Assembly (NCBI GenBank): GCA_947625255.1
Contig: CANQNT010000007.1
Span: 80,558 to 144,557 of the forward strand
Length of the DNA stretch: 64,000 nucleotides
Origin: an uncultured Acetatifactor sp.
GTDB taxonomy: Bacteria > Bacillota > Clostridia > Lachnospirales > Lachnospiraceae
Reading direction: 5' to 3'
Under the pieces are notes generated by a model. The model was not told the origin of the DNA and ran no database searches. It worked only from the letters and a program-made list of their open reading frames with translations. This document shows, piece after piece, positions 8,463 to 15,172 of this stretch; within the stretch, counting starts at the first letter, position 1, and each line of letters starts with the position of its first letter. The position numbers and the translations under genes are program-made.

Positions 8463-9245
8463 TTAGTCCTCCCACAGCTTCCACGGTGCTTTTCCGCTGT
8501 CCCACAGCTTCTCAAGCTGCTGCTTCTCTCTGAGTGTATCCATACACTGCCAATAGCCTTTATGCGTGTAAGCAGCCAGTTCACTCTTGCCCACTAATCC
8601 ATTCAGTGGCTCTTTTTCAAATACTGTGGTGTCACCAGAAATATAATCAAACAATGCCGATTCGAAGACAAAAAATCCTATATTGATAAGGTCGCCATCA
8701 AAATCAGATTTTTCTCTGAATGACCCAACTAACCCATCATTTTCAACTTCAACAACGCCTTTATTCTGCCCGAAATTATAGACAGAAACCGTTCCTATCT
8801 TTCCGGAAGCCTTGTGATATTCGAGCAGCTTTTTTATATCCACATCTCCAACCGCATCACCATATGTGAGCATGAATGTCTCATCACCCACATAATCTTT
8901 GATACGCTTTACCCGTCCACCAGTCTGAGTGTTAAGTCCAGTATCTACAATTGTTACTTTCCACGGCTCAACATGTTTATTATGTACAATCATCTCGTTG
9001 CCACCATTTGTATAATCAAATGTGATATCCGACGTATGCAAAAAGTAATCGGCAAACCACTCCTTAATGACATGCTGCTTGTAACCCGCACAAATAATGA
9101 ACTCATTGAATCCATAGTACGAATATATTTTCATGATGTGCCAGAGAATAGGCATACCGCCAATTTCTATCATTGGCTTCGGTTTATATGCTGATTCCTC
9201 AGAAATTCGGGTTCCAAATCCACCCGCAAGAATAACTACTTTCAT
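8463..9245 (-). CDS. rfbF: Glucose-1-phosphate cytidylyltransferase
   Basis: 260-aa nucleotidyltransferase with LAGGFGTRISEES (residues 6-18), the pyrophosphorylase signature, and KPKPMIEIGGMPILWHIMKIY. Length and the C-terminal GYWQCMDTLREKQQLEKLW match RfbF/DdhA. It makes CDP-glucose from CTP and glucose 1-phosphate, the first step of the CDP-deoxysugar branch. GAGGAGGGAGAATA-ATG gives a strong start, and its ATG overlaps the stop of the acetyltransferase gene by one base (TAATG). Paired with rfbG, 3 bp apart. Confidence 0.94.
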   Translation of the reverse strand: MKVVILAGGFGTRISEESAYKPKPMIEIGGMPILWHIMKIYSYYGFNEFIICAGYKQHVIKEWFADYFLHTSDITFDYTNGGNEMIVHNKHVEPWKVTIVDTGLNTQTGGRVKRIKDYVGDETFMLTYGDAVGDVDIKKLLEYHKASGKIGTVSVYNFGQNKGVVEVENDGLVGSFREKSDFDGDLINIGFFVFESALFDYISGDTTVFEKEPLNGLVGKSELAAYTHKGYWQCMDTLREKQQLEKLWDSGKAPWKLWED

Positions 9246-9691
9246 TATTCTCCCTCCTCAATGTGACCTATGAGTTTTGCTGGTACCCCCCCCCAGATCT
9301 CTCCAGGACCCGTTGAATTTAACAAAACTGCATTTGCCGCAATGACAGATTTTCTTCCAACAACAAGTCTCCCCTCATTGCATAAAATTTTAGCTCCAGC
9401 ACAAAGAACTGCACCATCCTCAATAATGCACCCCTCGCACTTCTTCTTGTCAGGTTCACTGTATACCCTGCCAATTCCAATTGTTACTCCTTGAAATATT
9501 CGTACATTATCTCCAATGATAGAAGATTGATGAATCGCTCCGCCGACCATATTGTGTATAAATTCAACGTTATTCCCTAGCGTAACTGTTGTCGGGATAT
9601 CACAGCCAAGCAATAGATTGATCCGCTTTGCAACATGTTTAATTATTGGAATTTTATAAAGCTTTGTCATATTTGTTACGCTTATAATCAT
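9245..9691 (-). CDS. Serine acetyltransferase-like hexapeptide acyltransferase with in-frame G9 tract
   Basis: About 148 aa of left-handed beta-helix sequence: GNNVEFIHNMVGGAIHQSSI, GDNVRIFQGVTIGIG, and the closing GEIWGGVPAKLIG loop found in CysE/WbbJ-like acyltransferases. It probably O-acetylates a sugar of the polysaccharide; a role in free serine metabolism is unlikely here. The track start is a TTG; the ATG one codon later (9691) follows AAGGAGAATTTG and is preferred. The WGGV codons are written as T plus nine G, so the gene is ON as assembled. G8 or G10 would replace the last 14 or so residues, removing VPAK. Confidence 0.75.
   Translation of the reverse strand: MIISVTNMTKLYKIPIIKHVAKRINLLLGCDIPTTVTLGNNVEFIHNMVGGAIHQSSIIGDNVRIFQGVTIGIGRVYSEPDKKKCEGCIIEDGAVLCAGAKILCNEGRLVVGRKSVIAANAVLLNSTGPGEIWGGVPAKLIGHIEEGE
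9286..9294 (-). repeat. Poly-G tract 3 (G9 on coding strand), predicted ON
   Basis: Nine G in the codons for W-G-G-V of the acyltransferase, followed by TACC. WGG is a conserved family motif, so two of the three codons are expected, but the uninterrupted G9 is unusual. The related acyltransferase at 23.4 kb encodes the same WGG motif with interrupted codons (TGGGGCGGC). Confidence 0.75.
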
Positions 9692-9752
9692 CAAATTCTC
9701 CTTAGATTGTCATCTAATAATATTTCAATACAAACGTGCTACAAATAGCGCT

Positions 9753-10928
9753 CTAATTTTTCATCTGTGCAGCGATATCCGCATCAACAATCTCTTCGCC
9801 CGTCTTACCCTTTAACTGCTCCTTGGATGCGGCACTTAAGCCATCATTGACCACAGCTTTTAAGTCACAAGTACTGCATCTATCAAGCTGCTCTTTCGTA
9901 ACTTTGCCATCTCTGTAATCACGGCAAATCTTATTCTCATACATGGAGTATGGATGCTTGGTAAATAGTGCTTTTGCCTTGTGTTTCACAACCCACCATG
10001 CTGGCTTCATAAAGTACTTGTGCATAGCCGGAGAAACGGAGCCAATCATCCAGCACTGACGGTCACAGCAACGCACCTTCTTACGAACATCTTCTGCTTC
10101 CGGACTGTTCCACAGCTCATCCCACGTCTGCGTGTTCAGGTTGCCCATAACCTCTTTATCCTTTGTTCCATTACAGGGCATAACATCTCCGTAAGGATCA
10201 ATAAAGAAGGTGTCAAAGCTCATATCGCAAGGCAACAATCTCGGCTGACCGTAAATGTAATTGATAAGGCCATGATTGAAATAGGCTCTAAACCATTTCT
10301 TAGGACTATTCGAGCGCAGAAGCTCATTAACCAACTCCTCAAAATTCTTCGCAACCATTGGACGATCATGAATGATGTTCTTAGCTTCCACGAAGTAAAA
10401 GCTGTTATGCAGAGACGCTGTGGCAAACTCCATGCCCATCTCATCGGAGATTTTATAAAGCGGCACAAGGTCCGGAGCATTCTTGTCCTGGACGGTCATT
10501 CCGAAGCCTACATCCTTAATCCCCATCTCGACCAACTTTTTCAAAGTACCATATCCACGCTGATAGCCGTTCTGAAGACCACGGATTTCGTTGTTGGTCT
10601 GTTCCAAACCCTCGATGGAGATACGGATGCCAACATCCGGGAACTCTTTACACAGAGCCACAATTCGATCCGTGAAGAATCCGTTCGTAGAGATGACAAT
10701 TCGGTCGCTCTTCTTCCGAAGCTCGGCTACGATATCGCGAATATCCGTCCGGATAAAAGGTTCTCCACCAGTAATATTCGTGAAATACATCGGAGGCAGT
10801 TTCTTAATCGTCTCAATGCTAATTTCCTCCTCCGGCTTGGAGGGTGCTTTATATCGATTGCACATAGAACAACGAGCGTTGCACCGATATGTAACAATAA
10901 CTGTTCCGTTTAACTTTTTCTCTGCCAT
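9753..10928 (-). CDS. Radical SAM/SPASM-type protein of the glycan locus
   Basis: 391-aa radical SAM enzyme. The 4Fe-4S motif CNARCSMC is at about residues 17-24 and the SAM-binding GGE is in NITGGEPFIR. A SPASM-like C-terminal region with several cysteines (MPCNGTKDKEVMGNL, VRCCDRQC, RCSTC) probably binds further clusters. The reaction is unknown; radical SAM proteins in polysaccharide loci may act on a sugar, a lipid carrier or a peptide. The start has AGGAG about 12 nt upstream. It lies between the acyltransferase and the fused GT4 in the same leftward operon. Confidence 0.85.
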   Translation of the reverse strand: MAEKKLNGTVIVTYRCNARCSMCNRYKAPSKPEEEISIETIKKLPPMYFTNITGGEPFIRTDIRDIVAELRKKSDRIVISTNGFFTDRIVALCKEFPDVGIRISIEGLEQTNNEIRGLQNGYQRGYGTLKKLVEMGIKDVGFGMTVQDKNAPDLVPLYKISDEMGMEFATASLHNSFYFVEAKNIIHDRPMVAKNFEELVNELLRSNSPKKWFRAYFNHGLINYIYGQPRLLPCDMSFDTFFIDPYGDVMPCNGTKDKEVMGNLNTQTWDELWNSPEAEDVRKKVRCCDRQCWMIGSVSPAMHKYFMKPAWWVVKHKAKALFTKHPYSMYENKICRDYRDGKVTKEQLDRCSTCDLKAVVNDGLSAASKEQLKGKTGEEIVDADIAAQMKN

Positions 10929-10943
10929 GACTGTTCTCGTCTC

Positions 10944-12671
10944 CTAATCTTGATAAATCCTCATAACTTTTTGATAATACTGCTCCACGGTATTAAAACT
11001 TATATCCCTACAGTTCTGGCTGTAAGCATCGGTCAAAGCCTTATCCGCCCACAGCTTTTGAATCTGTTCTTTTAATTCTTTCTTATCCCCGCTCTTAAAT
11101 AGCTCGCCAGTTTTTCCAACTGTGATAAGTTCCGGGATACCACCGATATCTGCTCCTAGCACAGGCGTCCTATACATTTGGCTCTCCATCACGGAAAAAG
11201 GACAGTTCTCATACCACTCTGAGGGATAAATGCTGAACCTTGCTTCTCGAATCAATGTCTCCAACGCATCTCCGGTCAGGAATCCAACATCCTTGATATT
11301 TTTCATACCTTTTATCTCGTCTTCCAGAGGGCCTGTCCCGGCAAAAATAAACTGTACATCCGGCAGCTCTCTGCACACAGAAATTAAAGTTTTAATGCCT
11401 TTCTCCTCTGAAAAGCGACCGAAGTACAGCACATATGGTGCAGAATAATAAACATTTAAGCTATACCCCCCCCCACGATAAATGGACAGCAACTTTTCAG
11501 TGTAACTTTCACTGCTATCACATTCAAATCTCAAACAACCATTAGTAAGAGAATCCAATGCGACAGGATTATTCCAATAGAATTTAATAAGTGATTCTAA
11601 TTCGGCTTCATTACCGTTTTTAAATAAATCGCCATTTTCACCTTTTGTAATACTCTCTGGTATTCCTCCTGCATCTGACCCAATAACAGGAGTCCCAAGT
11701 TTCAATGACTCAATAACTGTCAACCCAAACGGTTCATACCATTCCGAAGGGCATATTGACATTCTCGCTTTCTTTATGAAGCCTTTTAATTTTTCCCCTG
11801 TTTGAAACCCAACATTCTTTACATTGCTTAAGGCGCTAATCTCAGACTCCAGGGGGCCAGTACCAGCAAATATAAAATTAACCTCTGGAAGGGCCTTACA
11901 AACATTCAAGAGGGTCTTAATGCCTTTTTCTTCTGAAAAACGACCATAATAAAGCACATAATCATCTTTAGATGAGACAGGCTCTGGTGCAAAGTCAGTA
12001 AAATTATGCATTACTATTGTCTTTTCAGCGAAAATAGGATTAGTATCCATCATCTTCTTCATAAAGTTAGAACAGCAGATAATTGTATCTATCTGTTTAT
12101 ACGTTCCTTTAATTTTCCAGAAAGTAGCTTCCATTGTGCCTATAGCACTTTTAGCTGTAGAGCCGTGGATGCACTTACCCTTTGTACAATTCAGAAAATG
12201 TCCTCCAAGACACTTCTCGCAGTTCTCGTGTGTGGCAGGATTGTTCATCATGTGGTTCGGGCATACCAACTGATAGTCGTGAGCAGTGAACACAATCTTG
12301 ACTTTGTGCTTAGTCTCCTTCTCCCATTTCCGGATTTCCAGGATAATCGAAGGTGTCAATTGATAATTAAAGTTATTCAGATGACAGACATCCGGTTTGA
12401 AATCATCCAGGACAAGACGAATCTTTTTCCGTGCCTCAGACGAATAGATGGTCTTAATCGGATATGTCAGCTTCGATAGCTTGCTGCCACCATGGAAGTC
12501 CATATCTGATGTGTATGCGTTCACAGCATTTCCAACACATCGACCTTCGTGTTCCATACCAAAGTATTGAACCTCATGTCCATACGCTTTCAACGCATCT
12601 CCCAGTTTGAATATGTAGGTCTCTGATCCGCCATTCGGATAGAGAAATTTATTAATCATCAAAATTTTCAT
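10944..12671 (-). CDS. GT4 glycosyltransferase with a second C-terminal GT-B domain fused through a G9 tract
   Basis: 575 aa. Residues 1 to about 200 form the GT-B N-domain (MINKFLYPNGGSETYIF, the Gly-rich acceptor loop). Residues about 220-395 form a complete GT4 donor domain (YVLYYGRFSEEKGIKT, PFGLTVIESLKLGTPVIGSD, the E-x7-E region). After IYRGGGY a second, diverged copy of the same donor domain follows (YVLYFGRFSEEKGIKT, FSVMESQMYRTPVLGAD). The junction GGG codons are a G9 tract. At G8 the frame ends after RGGGIA and at G10 after RGGGV, leaving a normal-length single GT4. The start overlaps the upstream GT4 stop (ATGA). The tract would therefore toggle between a one-domain and a two-domain enzyme. 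Confidence 0.8.
   Translation of the reverse strand: MKILMINKFLYPNGGSETYIFKLGDALKAYGHEVQYFGMEHEGRCVGNAVNAYTSDMDFHGGSKLSKLTYPIKTIYSSEARKKIRLVLDDFKPDVCHLNNFNYQLTPSIILEIRKWEKETKHKVKIVFTAHDYQLVCPNHMMNNPATHENCEKCLGGHFLNCTKGKCIHGSTAKSAIGTMEATFWKIKGTYKQIDTIICCSNFMKKMMDTNPIFAEKTIVMHNFTDFAPEPVSSKDDYVLYYGRFSEEKGIKTLLNVCKALPEVNFIFAGTGPLESEISALSNVKNVGFQTGEKLKGFIKKARMSICPSEWYEPFGLTVIESLKLGTPVIGSDAGGIPESITKGENGDLFKNGNEAELESLIKFYWNNPVALDSLTNGCLRFECDSSESYTEKLLSIYRGGGYSLNVYYSAPYVLYFGRFSEEKGIKTLISVCRELPDVQFIFAGTGPLEDEIKGMKNIKDVGFLTGDALETLIREARFSIYPSEWYENCPFSVMESQMYRTPVLGADIGGIPELITVGKTGELFKSGDKKELKEQIQKLWADKALTDAYSQNCRDISFNTVEQYYQKVMRIYQD
10950..11965 (-). repeat. Diverged tandem duplication of a GT4 donor domain
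   Basis: Two direct copies of about 0.5 kb. The DNA is most alike around 11391-11435 and 11916-11960, where TTAATGCCTTT and TCTGAAAA recur with only silent-type changes. Copy 1 (11480-11965) is visibly more A+T-rich than copy 2. Recombination between the copies would delete one domain and the poly-G tract. Confidence 0.8.
11466..11474 (-). repeat. Poly-G tract 4 (G9 on coding strand), joins two donor domains (ON)
   Basis: Nine G in the coding strand, flanked by CGT before and TATA after, exactly as tract 2. In frame at G9; G8 and G10 both meet a stop within two codons of the tract. Confidence 0.88.
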
Positions 12672-13795
12672 TTACTTTTCATCCTATATAAATGGAGAGT
12701 CTTCTCACTTACATCATCCCAGCTGTACTTCCTACAGATGAACTCAGCAGCCTCACTCTTATATCTCGCTACCAAATCCTCATCATCACAAAGCCCCTGC
12801 AACTTCTTTCTAAGATCCCCTACATCACTTTTCCGAAACACCACGGCTTTATCTTCAACAACTTCACTGCATTCCTCTATATTAGAAGTCACACAACAGT
12901 TTCCGTAGCTCATTGCTTCCAATAAACTCAGCGGCATTCCCTCAAGATCACTGGGCAACACATATACATATGCATTACTGTATAACTCTTCGTGCAATCT
13001 TCCAGATACGAAGCCTGTGAAGATTACATTCTCTCCAGCCATCTTTTTCAATTCGTCGGTGAACTCATCCGTGTCAGAAGAACCGCCGGCAATCACCAGC
13101 TTCTTGTCTGTGTTAAGCCCCTTATAGGCTTCAACCAGATATTTCAATCCTTTCTCCGGAACAATCCGACCTAGAAACAGAAAATAGCTGTCCTTATCTA
13201 ATCCAAATTTCTCTTTTATCTCTTTTGCTTCTCTAATCACAGGTCTATTCACACCGTTCGGAATGAACACAGTCTTCCTGTGATAAGTCTTCCAGAAATA
13301 GTCCTGGACACCTTTACTCAAAACAATAATCTCATCTGCTTGTTTAACAGCTATTTTCTCACCGAACCGTATATACTTCGAGCCGATGCCTTTTCCCCAC
13401 TTCTCACGCTGCCAGTCCAGACCGTGGATAGTAGCGACACATCTTTTTCCCATCAGTTTGGGGAGCCACAACATTGCACAAGGACCTTCTGCATGGAAAT
13501 GCACCACATCATACTTGCCAAATGCGGCATGAAACGCAGCAAACACCGATGACGTCATCGCTGCGAGCCCCTTTTTATGTATTGTGTATACAGATTTGAG
13601 CTTTACTCCTTTGTACTCTAGCAACCCACCATTGTCACAGCCCGTCCGGTTATAACAGGTAACATCATGTCCCTGTGCCACCAGCCGGGTTGACAATTCT
13701 TCCACAACTACCTCAATTCCGCCACGAGAGGAGTCTCTTGCAGGCATGGTCTTGTGACCGAGCATGGCAATCTTTAGTTTTCTGTTGTCATTCAC
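12668..13795 (-). CDS. Family 4 glycosyltransferase
   Basis: 375-aa GT-B enzyme. KIAMLGHKTMPARDSSRGGIEVVVEEL is the N-domain start typical of DUF1972/Cps2T-like rhamnosyl- or related GT4 transferases; FLFLGRIVPEKGLKYLVEAY and PSDLEGMPLSLLEAMSYGN form the donor-binding domain with its E-x7-E motif. It starts with GTG behind AAGGGGAAAGAGATT. It is the first intact glycosyltransferase after the repeat array, so the promoter for the main leftward operon is expected between 13.8 and 14.0 kb. Its stop overlaps the next GT4 start. Confidence 0.87.
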   Translation of the reverse strand: MNDNRKLKIAMLGHKTMPARDSSRGGIEVVVEELSTRLVAQGHDVTCYNRTGCDNGGLLEYKGVKLKSVYTIHKKGLAAMTSSVFAAFHAAFGKYDVVHFHAEGPCAMLWLPKLMGKRCVATIHGLDWQREKWGKGIGSKYIRFGEKIAVKQADEIIVLSKGVQDYFWKTYHRKTVFIPNGVNRPVIREAKEIKEKFGLDKDSYFLFLGRIVPEKGLKYLVEAYKGLNTDKKLVIAGGSSDTDEFTDELKKMAGENVIFTGFVSGRLHEELYSNAYVYVLPSDLEGMPLSLLEAMSYGNCCVTSNIEECSEVVEDKAVVFRKSDVGDLRKKLQGLCDDEDLVARYKSEAAEFICRKYSWDDVSEKTLHLYRMKSK

Positions 13796-13880
13796 AATCT
13801 CTTTCCCCTTTATGAATCTCCTCTATATGAAGTGCTCAAATTGTCACTTAGCGTTGTCAGTTTCTTCTATATAAATGGCA

Positions 13881-13895
13881 CTGTGATAATCACAG
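13881..13895. promoter_or_regulatory. Perfect 15-bp palindrome, possible operator
   Basis: CTGTGAT-A-ATCACAG, seven-base arms around one base, 86 bp upstream of the GT4 GTG start. It could be a regulator site for the polysaccharide operon. No promoter elements are clearly assigned around it. Confidence 0.45.
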
Positions 13896-13914
13896 TCCTA
13901 TCTATCTCATCCGC

Positions 13915-13948
13915 ATCTCCCGCATTATGAAATCTCCCGCATTATGAA
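13915..13948. repeat. Two exact tandem copies of a 17-bp unit
   Basis: ATCTCCCGCATTATGAA occurs twice head to tail immediately before the 39-bp repeat array. Function unknown. Confidence 0.85.
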
Positions 13949-13963
13949 ACTGTAAACTGTGTT

Positions 13964-14494
13964 TACCCTACGAAAAAAGTTTCATATTGAACCACCGTAC
14001 ATATCTTCCGAGGTGTTTACCCAACACCAGAAGTTTTAATTCTGCACAGCCGCCCACAAGCGGTACATATCTTGAAACAGGTCTACCCAACAGAAAAAGT
14101 TTTACTTTCTACACGGCACATATCTCGAAGCACCCCTACCCAACAGAAAAAGTTTTAAATTCAATACAGCTAATAACTGTTCATATCTTCGTATAGGCTT
14201 ACCCAACAAAAAAAGTTTTAGCCCGTTTCTTGTGCATTTATTACAAAAATAGTTCTATCAATTCAATCCGTCTTTTTAATATTTCAACAAATCATTGATT
14301 AGTCTTAGCACCTATGTCTACCCTACGTTTCGTTTCCCATAGCTGCGATACACGCATTACCATAGGTCTACCCAACAAAATGTCTATCGTAGAAGTTTTA
14401 GCTTGCTTGGCGTTTAACGCCGATTTTTGGCTTAAAATTTATGTGTTTTACACTGGCGCTGACGCTAAAGTTTAAAACTTTTTTTGTTGGGTAA
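13964..14494. repeat. Array of 39-bp repeats in the otherwise non-coding gap 13.80-14.40 kb
   Basis: Four well-kept units begin at 14000, 14066, 14119 and 14182. Each has CATATCT, then exactly 11 variable bases, then TACCCAACA, then four or so bases and AAGTTTTA. Spacings are 66, 53 and 63 bp. Partial units lie at 13964 (TACCCTACG), 14319 (TACCCTACG) and 14369 (TACCCAACA with an insertion before AAGTTTTA). One inverted copy lies at 14473-14494 inside the ugd remnant. The spacers differ from one another. No gene of its own is seen; the 69-aa track ORF at 13987-14196 only reads through the repeats. Confidence 0.85.
14199..14220. repeat. Left arm of a perfect 22-bp inverted repeat (partner at 14473-14494)
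   Basis: TTACCCAAC, seven A, GTTTTA on the + strand is identical to the reverse complement of 14473-14494. The pair flanks 252 bp. The right arm coincides with the breakpoint of the truncated ugd. This is the layout expected for an invertible or recombined segment. Confidence 0.85.
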
Positions 14495-15144
14495 ACATTC
14501 GCAAAAAGCTTTACAGCCTCAGCTTCGGTAAAGCCCATGTAGAGGACTTCTATATCCTTCTTTACTGCTCCCTCAACCAGCATCCCGGAGAAGATCTCCG
14601 CGGCATAACTGGTGGCTTCATCACAGCCAACGATGATACGACTCGGATACAGGTTGTCATAGAGTGCCTTGGATTCCCTCAGGAATTCCGGGCTGAATAT
14701 GATCCGTTCCGTGTTATATTTTTTTCTGACCGCTTTTGTATATCCAACCGGAATCGTACTCTTTATCACCATTACAGCCCTATCGCTGCTCTTCAACACT
14801 AGCTCAATAACCGCCTCAACCGCTAAACAGTCAAAGGAGTTCTTCTGTGGGTCATAGTTGGTCGGGGCGGCGATAATGACAAAGTCCGCGTCCGCATATG
14901 CGCTTTCCCCGTCCAGCGTTGCGGTCAAATCAAGATCCTTCTCAGCGAGATACTCTTCAATCTCCTTGTCCTGTATCGGGCTGATTTTCTTATTGATCTT
15001 CTCGACCTTCTCCGGGAGGATATCTACCGCCGTCACCTGGTTATTCTGTGCAAGCAACACGGCTAGGGACAAGCCAACGTAACCTGTCCCTGCAACTGCA
15101 ATTCTGTACTTTTCCCCTGTGTGTTCATTAACCATTACAATCAT
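14398..15144 (-). pseudogene. ugd: UDP-glucose 6-dehydrogenase, truncated at a repeat
   Basis: The N-terminal half of a Ugd: IAVAGTGYVGLSLAVLLAQN (NAD-binding), IIAAPTNYD, VIKSTIPVGYT, FSPEFLRESKALYDNLYPSRI and EAEAVKLFAN match the family. Family members normally go on with TYLAxRVxYFNELDTYA and end near 390 residues; here the sequence passes into VYPTKKVLN, which is one of the 39-bp repeats read in frame, and stops after about 30 non-homologous residues (248 aa total). The catalytic Cys (GGYCLPKD) and the UDP-binding C-domain are absent, so it cannot make UDP-glucuronate. The 3' half is not found in the window. Confidence 0.88.
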
Positions 15145-15172
15145 CCATTCTTTCGTCTAGCATTCTCTTTAT

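Noticed and set aside
13987-14196. 69-aa ORF encoding a repeat protein
   Set aside because: It changes register relative to the repeat from unit to unit, has no SD, and is explained by the DNA repeats.
13964-14220. CRISPR array
   Set aside because: The conserved part is bipartite with an internal variable 11-bp segment, unit spacing is irregular (53-66 bp), and no cas genes are present.
14366-14494. Integron attC-like site: ACCCAAC (RYYYAAC) and GTTGGGT (GTTRRRY) 110-125 bp apart with inverted structure between
   Set aside because: Only one such pair exists; the other array units are direct repeats without a partner, there is no integrase or cassette gene, and seven-base matches of this kind arise easily from the inverted repeat itself.
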